This document shows positions 35,785-45,096 of a DNA stretch of 64,000 nucleotides, piece after piece. The notes beneath the pieces are model-generated. The model ran no database searches. It was given only the letters and a program-made list of their open reading frames with translations, and was not told the DNA's origin. Origin of the DNA: Silvimonas terrae. Lineage in GTDB: Bacteria > Pseudomonadota > Gammaproteobacteria > Burkholderiales > Chitinibacteraceae. The stretch is from the NCBI RefSeq assembly GCF_014202765.1, contig NZ_JACHHN010000005.1:62001-126000 (forward strand). Reading direction: 5' to 3'. How positions within the stretch are numbered: position 1 is the first letter of the stretch; each line of letters opens with the position of its first letter. A program made the translations under genes and the position numbers.

Positions 35785-36341
35785 TTATTGGTACAGGTCG
35801 GCGATATGCTCGCCAACAGGGGATTAGCCTGATCGAAGTCTTGATCGTATTGACGATCACCGCGATTCTGGTCGCGCTAACTGCACCGGCCCTGCAGCAA
35901 TATTTTCTGAATAACCGCATTCGTAGCGTTACCGAACAAGTGCGTGATGGTCTGCAAAAAGCGCGAATGGAAGCGATCAGGCGTAATACTACGGTGAACT
36001 TCAGTCTTTCGGGCTCCGGTGGCACCACAGGTACCGGCTGGAATATTGTTTTGCCTAGTGCAAGCACCACACTTTATTCAAGAACAGCAGAAAGCGGCGA
36101 GGCCACACTCACTGCAACAGGCTCAACCACGCCTGGCAGCCTTCAGCCGGCTTTCAACGGCAGCGGTCGTTTTGCCAACGGTATAACGGGCTACACCGTT
36201 ACCGTTACATCCGGGACTTGTTCTACTCAGAGCAGCCCGAACTCGGGTAATCGCTGCCTGAATGTAGTGGTTTCATCTTTGGGCAATATCAAAATCTGCG
36301 ACCCGGCTTTATCCAGTTCCAATCCAGCGGGGTGTCCATGA
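35778..36341 (+). CDS. fimT: Minor pseudopilin, FimT/GspH type
   Basis: About 187 residues from the GTG that overlaps the pilE stop. Leader ending RRYARQQG-ISLIEVL, Glu5 present, then the GspH/FimT helix (IVLTITAILVALTAPALQQYFLNNRIRS) and VRDGLQKARMEAIRRN, which is characteristic of this family. An ATG at 35751 would give a 24-residue leader and is also possible. AAGG lies 10 nt before the GTG. It overlaps pilV downstream. Confidence 0.85.
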   Translation: MLIIGTGRRYARQQGISLIEVLIVLTITAILVALTAPALQQYFLNNRIRSVTEQVRDGLQKARMEAIRRNTTVNFSLSGSGGTTGTGWNIVLPSASTTLYSRTAESGEATLTATGSTTPGSLQPAFNGSGRFANGITGYTVTVTSGTCSTQSSPNSGNRCLNVVVSSLGNIKICDPALSSSNPAGCP

Positions 36342-36778
36342 TGTATATCCGTCATCAAGGTGGTTTTGCATTGTTGGAAGGCCTGATCACCGTCCTCATT
36401 TTCTCGATCGGCATTATCGGTCTGGTAAGCGTTCAGGCGGCACTGATGAAACAGAACCAGCTAAGTGGTGTCCGTGCCCAAGCCAGCTATTTTGCGGAAG
36501 AAATCATCGGGCTTGCCGCTGTGGATCCAAATAATGCGGGCTGCTATGTCGTGAACAGTAGTAGCACTCCGACCTGCGCAAGTTCTGCAGCTCAAAGCGA
36601 CGCGTCCGGATGGAACACACGGGCCACAGCTCAACTGCCTAATGCAAGCACCACAGGTCACGTTCCGACAGTGAACTACAACTCGACCACTGGTGTTTTC
36701 TCAGTCACTTTGAACTGGAAACGAACAGATGAGACCGACTGGCACCAGTTTGTCTCTACCACAGTGATCAAACCGTGA
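36338..36778 (+). CDS. pilV: Minor pilin PilV
   Basis: About 146 residues. The leader MMYIRHQGG is followed by FALLEGLITVLIFSIGIIGLVSVQAALMKQN, the PilV hydrophobic helix with Glu5. Head cysteines are GCYVV and PTCASS. The start overlaps the fimT stop, so translation is coupled. An in-frame GTG at 36332 and a second ATG at 36341 are alternatives. PilV is part of the priming complex with PilW, PilX and PilY1. Confidence 0.85.
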   Translation: MMYIRHQGGFALLEGLITVLIFSIGIIGLVSVQAALMKQNQLSGVRAQASYFAEEIIGLAAVDPNNAGCYVVNSSSTPTCASSAAQSDASGWNTRATAQLPNASTTGHVPTVNYNSTTGVFSVTLNWKRTDETDWHQFVSTTVIKP

Positions 36779-36826
36779 ACTATCGGGCAGACATGAAACC
36801 ATCTCTGCAAGCAGGCAGGTGACAGA

Positions 36827-37888
36827 ATGAACATTGTTGAAATGATGGTGGCCATCGTCATATGGTTGCTTGCCTCTCTGGCCATCATGAGTAGCGCAAC
36901 CTTTTTTGACAGCAACCGTCGCGGCTTGACTGGCGAGAACTCCGTTCAGGAAAACGCCATGTTTGCGCTGACGGATATTCAGCGAAATGTCAAAAATGCG
37001 GGTGCAGGGATTGCTGCAAGCAACAACGTAACCTGCACGTCAATGAATGTGACGTTCAACGGCACCGTGCTTGCCAACGGTACCGGGGTAGCTCCGGTCA
37101 TCATTGCTGATGGCGGTGCCAATAATGTGTCCGACAGCATTACTGTCCTGTCGGCCACGTCGACACTGGCAGCTTCGCCCGTCCTGACACGCGATACCAT
37201 GACTTCGGCAACTGCCGCAATCAATCTGAAAACGGCCAAAGACCTCTCAGTTGGTGATGTCTACCTTATTTCACCTGGAACTCCCGCGACGGCTTCCACT
37301 GGAACTCTTTGCAGTGTCGGAAGTATTACAGCGCTCACCACCAATTCGCTGGGTGCCACCATCAATCATGATTCCACAGGTACCGGAAGTACGTGGAACG
37401 GTGGTACCTATACGACCGCCCAAGCTTATGCGGCGAACAGCACACTGGCAAAAATTGGCGGCCTGAACTGGATCACGTATCAAGTCGGTAGCCAGACTCT
37501 TAATCTGGTCGACAAAATTGCCCAGACCACCAATTCCCTTGCCGAAAATGTCGTGTTGATGAAGGCACAGTACGGGGTGAGTGCCACCAGCAGCAGCACG
37601 GTGACTTCCTGGGTTGCCGGCAGCGGTAGTTGGGCCACCCCGCTCAACGCGGGCCAAATCAGTCAGATTCGTGCGATTCGCATTGCGATGGTGGTACGCA
37701 TCCCTGCCCAAATCAAACCTTCAGTGGCAGGTGGGACATGTGATGCAACTACCGCATCGCCAACCGTCTGGGGCGGAACCCAGACCATGGACATCAGTGG
37801 TTTGACCAACTGGAAATGCTATAAGTACCGCACTTTGAACATGACTATTCCACTCAAAAACTTCATTTTCAGTGGGACTTCAACATGA
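36827..37888 (+). CDS. pilW: Minor pilin PilW, leader peptide out of frame
   Basis: 353 residues from the first in-frame ATG. This ATG encodes what should be mature residue 1 (M-N-I-V-E5-MMVAIVIW). No in-frame prepilin leader exists: the codon at the Gly(-1) position is AGA (Arg), and the frame is closed by TGA at 36794. The leader-like MKPSLQAGR begins at ATG 36793 in another frame and meets TGA at 36820-36822. The remainder (NRRGLTGENSVQENAMFALTDIQRNVKNAG ... IRAIRIAMVVR) is typical PilW. Either a frameshift mutation, a sequence error, or a contingency switch. Confidence 0.8.
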   Translation: MNIVEMMVAIVIWLLASLAIMSSATFFDSNRRGLTGENSVQENAMFALTDIQRNVKNAGAGIAASNNVTCTSMNVTFNGTVLANGTGVAPVIIADGGANNVSDSITVLSATSTLAASPVLTRDTMTSATAAINLKTAKDLSVGDVYLISPGTPATASTGTLCSVGSITALTTNSLGATINHDSTGTGSTWNGGTYTTAQAYAANSTLAKIGGLNWITYQVGSQTLNLVDKIAQTTNSLAENVVLMKAQYGVSATSSSTVTSWVAGSGSWATPLNAGQISQIRAIRIAMVVRIPAQIKPSVAGGTCDATTASPTVWGGTQTMDISGLTNWKCYKYRTLNMTIPLKNFIFSGTST

Positions 37889-38445
37889 CCCGGTTCTCTC
37901 GGCAATCCGGCGCCTCACTCTTGCTCGGGCTCATTGTCCTTGGTGTGCTGTTGATCGCCACAGTGGCACTGATGCGCTCATCTGATACCGCAAATTTGAT
38001 CGCCGGTAACGTGGCATTCAAACAAGCGGCAACCCAGATGGCTGAACTGGGTGTAACTGACGCAAAAACCGTGCTTGGCAGCCTGACCGCCACAGATACG
38101 AATATTGCGCCGTCATCCTCAACCGACTACGCGTATTACGCCTTGCAACAAACGACGGATACCTCCGGCGTGCCAAGCGTGACCTGGTCAAATATGTCCA
38201 CGGTGACCAATGGCTTGTATCAATACCAGTACGTAATCGAGCGCATGTGTACCGGAACCCTGCCGGTAACAGACTCGAATACTTATTGTTCTGTCAAACA
38301 AGCACCCGGCGGTAGCGGTAGTTCTGGAGGCGCAATTGGCGCTCCCATTTTTAACGCCACAAATTCCATCTATTACCGGGTCACGGTGCATGTCACCGGT
38401 CCCCATCAAAGTGAAAGTTTCATTCAGACCATGTTTCTGAAGTGA
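37885..38445 (+). CDS. pilX: Minor pilin PilX
   Basis: 186 residues. The leader MTRFSRQSG is followed by ASLLLGLIVLGVLLIATVALMRSSDTANLIAGN. Glu5 is absent, as is usual in PilX-type pilins. The head has two Cys (RMCTGTL, TYCSVK) and ends SESFIQTMFLK. It overlaps pilW by ATGA, and the stop is 12 bp before pilY1. Confidence 0.85.
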   Translation: MTRFSRQSGASLLLGLIVLGVLLIATVALMRSSDTANLIAGNVAFKQAATQMAELGVTDAKTVLGSLTATDTNIAPSSSTDYAYYALQQTTDTSGVPSVTWSNMSTVTNGLYQYQYVIERMCTGTLPVTDSNTYCSVKQAPGGSGSSGGAIGAPIFNATNSIYYRVTVHVTGPHQSESFIQTMFLK

Positions 38446-38457
38446 AGCGAGGACGCC

Positions 38458-41400
38458 ATGACAAACAGAACTTCCACTCTGAACAAGATCATTTTCCTGC
38501 TAGTCGCTGCTACGCAGGCGTTCCCGCTTGGCTATGCCGCTACGATAAACCCGTCACCGACACCGCTGACCTCCCAGACCGGATCAGAACCCAACCTCAT
38601 CATGGGCATTGATGATTCAGGCTCCATGGACTTCGAGGTCATGCTGACCACGAACGATGGTGCGCTCTGGTGGGATTTAACCAATAAAAGTTTTACCAAC
38701 AACACCAGCTCGCCAATCACTGTTAGTGGTTTGAACAACGTGACAGTTGGCGTGGGTCAACCCTGGTTCAACGCCGTAGGTAACGCTGCAAATGGCGGCA
38801 CCGTCGACGCTGGCGGCACGAGTACCTCCTGGTATAAGTATGCATACCTGTTCCCGGATGGCAGCGGTACAGATGCGCGTATCAATACAGATGCTACGTA
38901 CGATCACTTCGGTATCCCGCCTACTATCGCCTATGCCTTTTTGCGCAGTGCGGCCTGGAACCCTTTGTATTACAACAGCAATACCACGTACACGCCCTGG
39001 TATCCAGCCTATATCAGCGGGGCGACTGTCAACTACAGCAACGCGACACCCACTGCCGCACGCAGCCATCCGCAATTTAGCAGCACCCCGCCTGTAACTA
39101 TTGATTTGACCAACAACGTCACGGCAGGGACCACCTCAACAACCTCCCGCACCGGTGTAGTCACCATTAGTGGCACCAAGTCCAACTGGACGTTCCGCAT
39201 GATGCCAGGCATGATCATCCCGGCTGGCGCCTATGCCAAAAAAAGCGGCGGTTCCTGGACTCAACTAACTGCCAACACGACGGTGGCAACGGCCGACAGC
39301 TATTACGACGCGGATATTTCATATTTTCCGGCAACGTTTTTTGTCCCCGATAGCAGCTGTACATCCGCTAACGTGAGCACCACATCTGTTGCGTGGGCTG
39401 ACTCTGTCTGCGCCTTGGCGCCAGATGGTACTTATCTGCGCAAATACGAAATCAAAGGCAGCAACACCTACCCATCTGGACGTACCACTGCTGCTGAATT
39501 GCAGAACTTTGCCAATTGGTTCACGTACTACCGGAAAAGAAAGTTGATGCTGGGCGCGGCCATGGGCTCCGTGCTTAGTTCGGTCAATTCCCTGCGCGGC
39601 GGCACTGTTAAATTCAATAGCCAGTCCGCAGTGACAATGTATGACTTCTCGTCTACCAGTGATTCGAGCAACGTGAAACCGTTGCTTGGGGCTATCTATC
39701 AGAACGCCGCGAGCGGCGGTACCCCGACCCGGGAAACGCTAAAATATATCGGCGGCCAGTTCGCCCGGACCGACTCTGCTGCGCCGATCCAGAATGGCTG
39801 CCAGCGCAATTCAGCCTTCATCTTGACCGACGGTTTTGCCAATGCAACCGCGGTTACCCCACCCAGCTATGCGAATACCTGGGTAACAGGCCAACCGTAT
39901 ACCGTTATCACGGGTAATACCCTGGCCGATATTGCTGCCTCTTATTACACCAATAATCCGCGTTCGGATCTGCCGACTGGTCTCTTGGCGGCTGACAATA
40001 CGTCGGCATCAAATCCAGACCGAAATACCAATCTGCATATGACCACGTTCGGGATGACGCTGGGCGCAAAAGGCACGATCTTCGGAACGGGTTCTGCATC
40101 TGCAACCGATCCGTTTGCTAATCCACCTACATGGCCTAACCCCAGCCAAAACCGCAATCCAACTGCCGTGGATGATTTGTGGCATGCCACCATCGTGGGT
40201 CGTGGTCAGATGTTTGTGGCCAATAACGTCAGCGAAGCCACGACTTACTTCCAGCGGGTTATCCAGAGTTTGCTGGCGGCGGTAGGTTCTGACGCGGCCG
40301 TCACGCCGATGTCTCCGAATCTGACCAGTAGCAACAACACCCTGTTCAGCTCAAGTTACAACGCGCAAAACTGGACAGGCGAACTGGCGGCATACACGAT
40401 CAATCTGAGCACCGGGGCAGCCAGTACAACGGCGACATGGACGGCGCAGAGCCAGCTCACTGCCATGAGCCCTACTGCGCGCCATATCGCAACGTTTGAT
40501 CCGTCAACCAGTACCGCTGTGCCGTTTACAGCAACTGCATCCGGCGTATCCAGTGCAACGCAAACGGCCATGGCCAACACCGGTGTGACGCCATCCGATG
40601 GTGCCACTGTGATCAACTACATCCGTGGTGATCGCACTCAGGAAAGCGCGACGACTAATACCTACCGGACGCGCGCTGGGTTACTCGGTGACATCGTTAC
40701 GGCGGATCCTGTTTACGTATTTGGTCCATACGCCCAATATACCGACGCCGGGTATTCCAGCATGTCTTCCCTGACCCGTGCCGCAATGGTTTATCAAGCA
40801 GCCAACGACGGGATGTTGCATGCGTTTAATGCAACCACCGGCGCCGAAGTCTGGGCTTACGTACCCAGCGGTGTGCTCACCAACCTCAAAGCGTTAACCA
40901 ATCCGCTCTATACCCACCAGTTTTACGTCGATGCCACGCCAACCACCGGCGATTTTTACAATGGTACTGACTGGAAAACAATGCTTGCAGGCGGCCTGCG
41001 TGCCGGGGGCAAGGGCTATTACGCACTTGATATCACTGCGCCCGCAGCCAGCAGCGATGCGGATGTTGCCAGCAAGTTACTTTGGGAATTCCCCGGTGCC
41101 GGCACCACGACAGCCCAGAAAAATAATGTGGGCTTAAGCTACGGTCAGCCGATTCTGGCAAAAACCCGAGCCGACGGCTGGGTTGTGTTGGTGTCGTCCG
41201 GCTATAACAACTCGGCAGGCGATGGTCAGGGCCATTTGTTCGTCCTGAATGCAACAACAGGCGCAGTACTGAAAGACATTCCCACAGGCGCAGGCTCCGC
41301 CAGTTCGCCCTCCGGTCTGGCCCAGATCAGCGCTTATGCCGCCAATCCACAGTATGACGCCACCATTGACTATGTCTACGGCGGAGACTTGTCCGGTAAC

Positions 41401-42117
41401 GTCTGGCGCTTTGATTTAACAGGGGCAACTGATACGGCGTGGACAGTCGCAAAACTGGCCACACTGGTAGATGGCTCCGGCAACGCACAGCCAGTTACAA
41501 CCGTCCCTGCGCTGGCCGTGCTCTCTAATGGCAAGCACGTTGTATACGTGGGCACCGGCAAAATGCTGGAAACTTCTGATATGACCACCACGGCTACGCA
41601 AAGCATGTACGCACTTGTGGATGATCTTTCTGCAACACCAACGATCACCCCCCTCCGAACCAGCCTCCAGCAAAAGACGGTAACCGTAAACAGCACAACC
41701 AGCGCGCGCAGCATTAACGCTGATGCGGTGAATTACACGACCAAAAAAGGTTGGTATTTTGATTTGCCGGGAACGGGTGAGCGCGTTACCACTACGCCTG
41801 AGCTGGCGTATGGGGCACTGATTTTCACCACCAACCAGCCATCGAACACGGCTTGCTCTTCCAGAAGCTATCTGTATGCGGTCAGTGCGACCGATGGTGG
41901 CCAATTGCCCGCTAGCGCATTCCCCAGCGGTACTACGCCGTGGAGCGGTATCTTGCTAGGCGCCACCCTTGCTTCTGCGCCGAAGGTGACCAACTTGCCT
42001 AACGGTACCCAGATCATCAACGTTAAGGGCTCTAATGGTCAGCTCTATGGCATCCCGGTACAGCTTTCAGGTTCGGGTACGCTTACGCAGGTGATGTGGC
42101 AGGAACTGACGCGCTAA
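38458..42117 (+). CDS. pilY1: PilC/PilY1 family pilus-tip adhesin
   Basis: 1219 residues. A signal peptide (about 1-28, ending GYAA) is followed by a VWA-like N-terminal region with a MIDAS-type DDSGSM at residues 52-57. The C-terminal PilY1 beta-propeller (about 740-1170) contains MVYQAANDGMLHAFNATTGAEVWAYVPS, GGLRAGGKGYYALDIT and VYGGDLSGNVWRFDLTG. PilY1 caps the pilus, supports assembly and mediates adhesion, twitching and mechanosensing. Last gene of the operon, with a strong terminator. Confidence 0.92.
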   Translation: MTNRTSTLNKIIFLLVAATQAFPLGYAATINPSPTPLTSQTGSEPNLIMGIDDSGSMDFEVMLTTNDGALWWDLTNKSFTNNTSSPITVSGLNNVTVGVGQPWFNAVGNAANGGTVDAGGTSTSWYKYAYLFPDGSGTDARINTDATYDHFGIPPTIAYAFLRSAAWNPLYYNSNTTYTPWYPAYISGATVNYSNATPTAARSHPQFSSTPPVTIDLTNNVTAGTTSTTSRTGVVTISGTKSNWTFRMMPGMIIPAGAYAKKSGGSWTQLTANTTVATADSYYDADISYFPATFFVPDSSCTSANVSTTSVAWADSVCALAPDGTYLRKYEIKGSNTYPSGRTTAAELQNFANWFTYYRKRKLMLGAAMGSVLSSVNSLRGGTVKFNSQSAVTMYDFSSTSDSSNVKPLLGAIYQNAASGGTPTRETLKYIGGQFARTDSAAPIQNGCQRNSAFILTDGFANATAVTPPSYANTWVTGQPYTVITGNTLADIAASYYTNNPRSDLPTGLLAADNTSASNPDRNTNLHMTTFGMTLGAKGTIFGTGSASATDPFANPPTWPNPSQNRNPTAVDDLWHATIVGRGQMFVANNVSEATTYFQRVIQSLLAAVGSDAAVTPMSPNLTSSNNTLFSSSYNAQNWTGELAAYTINLSTGAASTTATWTAQSQLTAMSPTARHIATFDPSTSTAVPFTATASGVSSATQTAMANTGVTPSDGATVINYIRGDRTQESATTNTYRTRAGLLGDIVTADPVYVFGPYAQYTDAGYSSMSSLTRAAMVYQAANDGMLHAFNATTGAEVWAYVPSGVLTNLKALTNPLYTHQFYVDATPTTGDFYNGTDWKTMLAGGLRAGGKGYYALDITAPAASSDADVASKLLWEFPGAGTTTAQKNNVGLSYGQPILAKTRADGWVVLVSSGYNNSAGDGQGHLFVLNATTGAVLKDIPTGAGSASSPSGLAQISAYAANPQYDATIDYVYGGDLSGNVWRFDLTGATDTAWTVAKLATLVDGSGNAQPVTTVPALAVLSNGKHVVYVGTGKMLETSDMTTTATQSMYALVDDLSATPTITPLRTSLQQKTVTVNSTTSARSINADAVNYTTKKGWYFDLPGTGERVTTTPELAYGALIFTTNQPSNTACSSRSYLYAVSATDGGQLPASAFPSGTTPWSGILLGATLASAPKVTNLPNGTQIINVKGSNGQLYGIPVQLSGSGTLTQVMWQELTR

Positions 42118-42135
42118 CACACAATCAGCATCCCT

Positions 42136-42172
42136 AAAAAAAAGGCTTTCCTTACGAGGAAAGCCTTTTTTA
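42136..42172 (+). terminator. Rho-independent terminator after pilY1
   Basis: AAAAAGGCTTTCC pairs with GGAAAGCCTTTTT around TTACGA. The rest of the gap (42173-42540) shows nothing I can support; small ORFs there lack ribosome sites and domains. Confidence 0.93.
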
Positions 42173-42540
42173 TTTGGCAGAAACCCTTTCTTCCCTCCCC
42201 TTGTTTTCGGGCACAGGCAGTGTATGCGACTCAACAATCAGCGCTGCCCACGATTGCGCGTCGCCCGGCTTGGCGAGTTCCGGGGAAATCCATTGCATCG
42301 GCAATTTCATTCGTTAGGGAGAATGCCCGTAATTGCCCGGTTCCAGATATTCAGAAGAAAGGGAATCGCTCAAATATGCACGGTAGCGCTGCCGTTTGGC
42401 CAGGAACACTTGCGGTAACCTGGGCTCTGACTCAGCAACCCTATCAGCTGTCATCACTAACCATGCTGCAGGTAGGCAAGGACGAGGCTACAGCAGCCAA
42501 AGGATGAACTCCCCATCCAGCTTCACTGAGCACACAGGGA

Positions 42541-43275
42541 TTAGTCAACCAGCGGATCGTGGTTTTGCTTTACGTTTTCGAGCGGAATTTCCGCAAGCAC
42601 GCCAGCCGAGTAGCTCAAACGCATGCGGTAGGCCACCATGCTGCCTTCTTTCTGTGCAGCCTTGAAGTGGATCTGTTTCAACTGGCTCAAAAGATAATCG
42701 CCCGCATTACGGTCAAACGTATTTGTAATCTGGTCGATCCTGATAACCAGACCTTGATCATCAATATAAAGATCTACCACCAATATCTGATTCTCAGTTG
42801 TATTGGTCATCCAGGTATTTTTCGGATCAATATCAGGTAACTGGCTAATAACCGGCGGGAGTGTTACTTCATCATAAGTATAGAAAACAGGCGTATCCAG
42901 CACCGATGGATTTATTGCTGGGTCACTGGCAATACGGGTAATTTGCAGTTTCGATTTCTGCGAAAAATTCGGGATATCTGTCTTTAGAGAAGGTGCGTTC
43001 TTCTTTATCTTTTCTGGAATAACAAGCGATGAAGCCTTATTCAATCGATTCAATTGTGATAAATAGAGGTCCTGTTTTTGTTTTTCGGGCATGAGCGTGG
43101 CAGTAAAAACAGTCATATTTACGCGGGTTTCACGCCCGCTTCCATGTCTGGAAACTTGAAAAATACATAATAAAATCAAATGGATAGAAAATGAAACGAT
43201 AAATGGAAACAGCAGCCCTGACCAGGTTAGTGTTTTTCTGGATTCCGGTTTTGGGTTTTCCATACTTCTGTACAT
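42541..43275 (-). CDS. TonB-like energy transducer of unusual composition
   Basis: 244 residues. One transmembrane helix lies near the N-terminus (about 19-41, SGLLFPFIVSFSIHLILLCIFQV). A Lys/Ser-rich spacer and a C-terminal domain (LVVDLYIDDQGLVIRIDQI ... FKAAQKEGSMVAYRMRLSYS) resemble TonB_C. The gene is AT-richer than most of the window and has no long proline spacer. A second ATG lies four codons in. No receptor gene is adjacent. The family call is an inference. Confidence 0.5.
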   Translation of the reverse strand: MYRSMENPKPESRKTLTWSGLLFPFIVSFSIHLILLCIFQVSRHGSGRETRVNMTVFTATLMPEKQKQDLYLSQLNRLNKASSLVIPEKIKKNAPSLKTDIPNFSQKSKLQITRIASDPAINPSVLDTPVFYTYDEVTLPPVISQLPDIDPKNTWMTNTTENQILVVDLYIDDQGLVIRIDQITNTFDRNAGDYLLSQLKQIHFKAAQKEGSMVAYRMRLSYSAGVLAEIPLENVKQNHDPLVD

Positions 43276-43302
43276 TTGCCATTTCTAATTGAACAAACAA
43301 TA

Positions 43303-43324
43303 AAAGGGCCTGTTCAGACCCTTT
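43303..43324 (-). terminator. Terminator after the TlpA-like gene (minus strand)
   Basis: Read on the minus strand: AAAGGG, loop TCTGAACAGG, CCCTTTTATTG. It lies between the TlpA-like gene and the TonB-like gene. Confidence 0.7.
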
Positions 43325-43341
43325 CGATATCTGATTTTTTA

Positions 43342-43830
43342 TCAAATTAACTTTTTTATTTCAGTTTCCAACTCTGTTTCATTGATTGCACCGACATATT
43401 TTTTAACAATATTACCGTTCTTGTCCAAAAGAAAGCTGGTGGGCGTTAAATTGACATTATCAAATGATTTTGCAACTTCGCCAGAAGTATCGTGGACAAC
43501 AATAAACGGCATATTCTGTTGCTTTACGAAATTATTTACGTAAAGGGCTGGATCGTAATCCATTGCTACAGAAAGGGTCTTATAGCCTTGTTTGCCGAAC
43601 CGGGTTTGAAGTTTTGCAAGGTTGCTCATCTCTTCGACACAACCTGGACAGGTTGTTGCCCAGAAGTTGACCAGAACCACGTTGCCTTTGAGGGCAGTAG
43701 AGGTGTTTTTTTCGCCTTGCAGTGTAGTGTAAGAGAACACCGGTACAGGTTTTGGGTGGTTGCTGGTAACCAGAAACACCGAAATTAGTACCACTGCAGC
43801 TAAAGGAAGTATCCAGTAAAGACGTTTCAT
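43342..43830 (-). CDS. TlpA-like thiol-disulfide oxidoreductase
   Basis: 162 residues. One N-terminal hydrophobic anchor (WILPLAAVVLISVFLVT) precedes a thioredoxin/AhpC-like fold with active site C61-P-G-C64 (NFWATTCPGCVEEM) and cis-Pro in LTPTSFLLDKNGNIV. Such proteins reduce periplasmic disulfides in cytochrome c or pilus/envelope maturation. It could serve the nearby Cys-bearing minor pilins, but that is speculation. AT-rich like its neighbour. Confidence 0.85.
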   Translation of the reverse strand: MKRLYWILPLAAVVLISVFLVTSNHPKPVPVFSYTTLQGEKNTSTALKGNVVLVNFWATTCPGCVEEMSNLAKLQTRFGKQGYKTLSVAMDYDPALYVNNFVKQQNMPFIVVHDTSGEVAKSFDNVNLTPTSFLLDKNGNIVKKYVGAINETELETEIKKLI

Positions 43831-43889
43831 GGGCGATTTTGTAGCTCAGGGTTGTTCAGTCAGACCGCTTCTGGCGGGTTTTCACTTAA

Positions 43890-44100
43890 GTAACAATATT
43901 GGATAAGAAAATATAAAAATAGATAATAAGGGTGACGGTTTGCTGTGGATAACCCGTTTTGTCCTTTTCGATCAGGATGTTATTACGGGTTCAGGGGTGT
44001 ATTCAAGTTGCGTATGAGCTGTGGATAATTTGGGGGTGAGTTTGGCGGTACACATCGAACTCGTAGTTATCCTCTGCTTCGCTCAAGTTTTCCACAGGCC
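43890..44100. promoter_or_regulatory. AT-rich gap with a DnaA-box cluster
   Basis: Two perfect DnaA boxes (TGTGGATAA, complement TTATCCACA) at 43944-43952 and 44020-44028, one 8/9 match (TTTTCCACA, 44088-44096) and weaker ones (TTATCCTCT at 44068). The flank at 43880-43930 is AT-rich. The 348-bp gap holds no gene. It could be a DnaA titration or regulatory site, or part of an origin. No dnaA or dnaN lies in the window. Confidence 0.5.
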
Positions 44101-44178
44101 ATGTTACTGATTTCATTGGCCCTTTGTGAACAAAGGTATAATCCGGCACTTTTTGCGTTAGACAGACAAGGACAGACG

Positions 44179-45096
44179 ATGGCGATCCAGTGGTATCCAG
44201 GGCATATGAACGCTGCCCGCAAAGCGGTTGAAGAGACCATCGCCAAGGTCGATATGGTGATCGAGATCGTCGACGCCCGCTTGCCCCTTTCCAGCAGCAA
44301 CCCGATGCTGGAACAACTGCGCAAGAGCCGCCAGCGTCCAGCGCTCAAGATTCTGAACAAGGCCGACCTGGCAGATCCCGCCCTGAACAAGGTCTGGCTG
44401 GAGTGGTTCAGCCAGCAGCCACAAACGGCATCGCTCTTGCTGGGCGAAGATACGCGCCATACTGGCGTGAAAAAAATCAGCCAGCTGTGCCGCAAACTCG
44501 TCCCCAACCGTACCGGTATGGAAAAACCCTTGCGTGCACTGATTGTGGGGATTCCTAACGTCGGCAAATCGACGATGATTAACACGCTGATGAACCGCAA
44601 GGTCGCCAAAGTGGCCGATACCCCGGGCGTCACCAAGCATCAGCAGCGGGTAGAAACGCCAGATGGCGTCATTTTGTATGACACCCCAGGGCTGCTTTGG
44701 CCACGGATCGAGCGTGAAGAGTCCGGTTTACGCCTGGCGCTGGCCGGTTCTGTGGGCCGCAACGCGTTTCATGAGACCGAGGTGGCCTGGTTTGGCGTGC
44801 AGACGTTCATCGAACGCTATCCGGAATTGATCAAAGCCCGCTTCAAGCTCAACGATCTGGACGGTGGCTTTGAAGCGGTGTTTGAAAAAATTGGCCGCAA
44901 ACGCGGTGCGATCTTGCCTGGCGGCGCGCTGGATGAACAAAAAACGGCTGAGCTGATCCTGACCGAATACCGCAGCGGCAATATCGGGCGGATTACCCTG
45001 GAAACGCCCGCTGACTTCGCTGAAGCGCCCAAAGCAGCGCGCCAGACCGATTACACTGGCGGCAAAAAAGACCTGGACGAGGAAGAAGAAGCGTGA
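44179..45096 (+). CDS. rbgA: Ribosome biogenesis GTPase YlqF/RbgA
   Basis: 305 residues. Begins MAIQWYPGHMNAARK as in YlqF. Circularly permuted GTPase motifs: G4 NKADLAD, then G1 GIPNVGKST, G3 DTPG in ILYDTPGLLWP, and a C-terminal domain. Supports late 50S assembly. The start follows AAGGACAG; the longer frame from 44101 reads across non-coding sequence. The acidic tail ends DEEEEA. The stop overlaps the next gene (TGATG). Confidence 0.93.
   Translation: MAIQWYPGHMNAARKAVEETIAKVDMVIEIVDARLPLSSSNPMLEQLRKSRQRPALKILNKADLADPALNKVWLEWFSQQPQTASLLLGEDTRHTGVKKISQLCRKLVPNRTGMEKPLRALIVGIPNVGKSTMINTLMNRKVAKVADTPGVTKHQQRVETPDGVILYDTPGLLWPRIEREESGLRLALAGSVGRNAFHETEVAWFGVQTFIERYPELIKARFKLNDLDGGFEAVFEKIGRKRGAILPGGALDEQKTAELILTEYRSGNIGRITLETPADFAEAPKAARQTDYTGGKKDLDEEEEA

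Noticed and set aside
42220-42507. 95-codon ORF in the gap after pilY1
   Set aside because: No ribosome site, no domain, and overlapping frames of equal quality.
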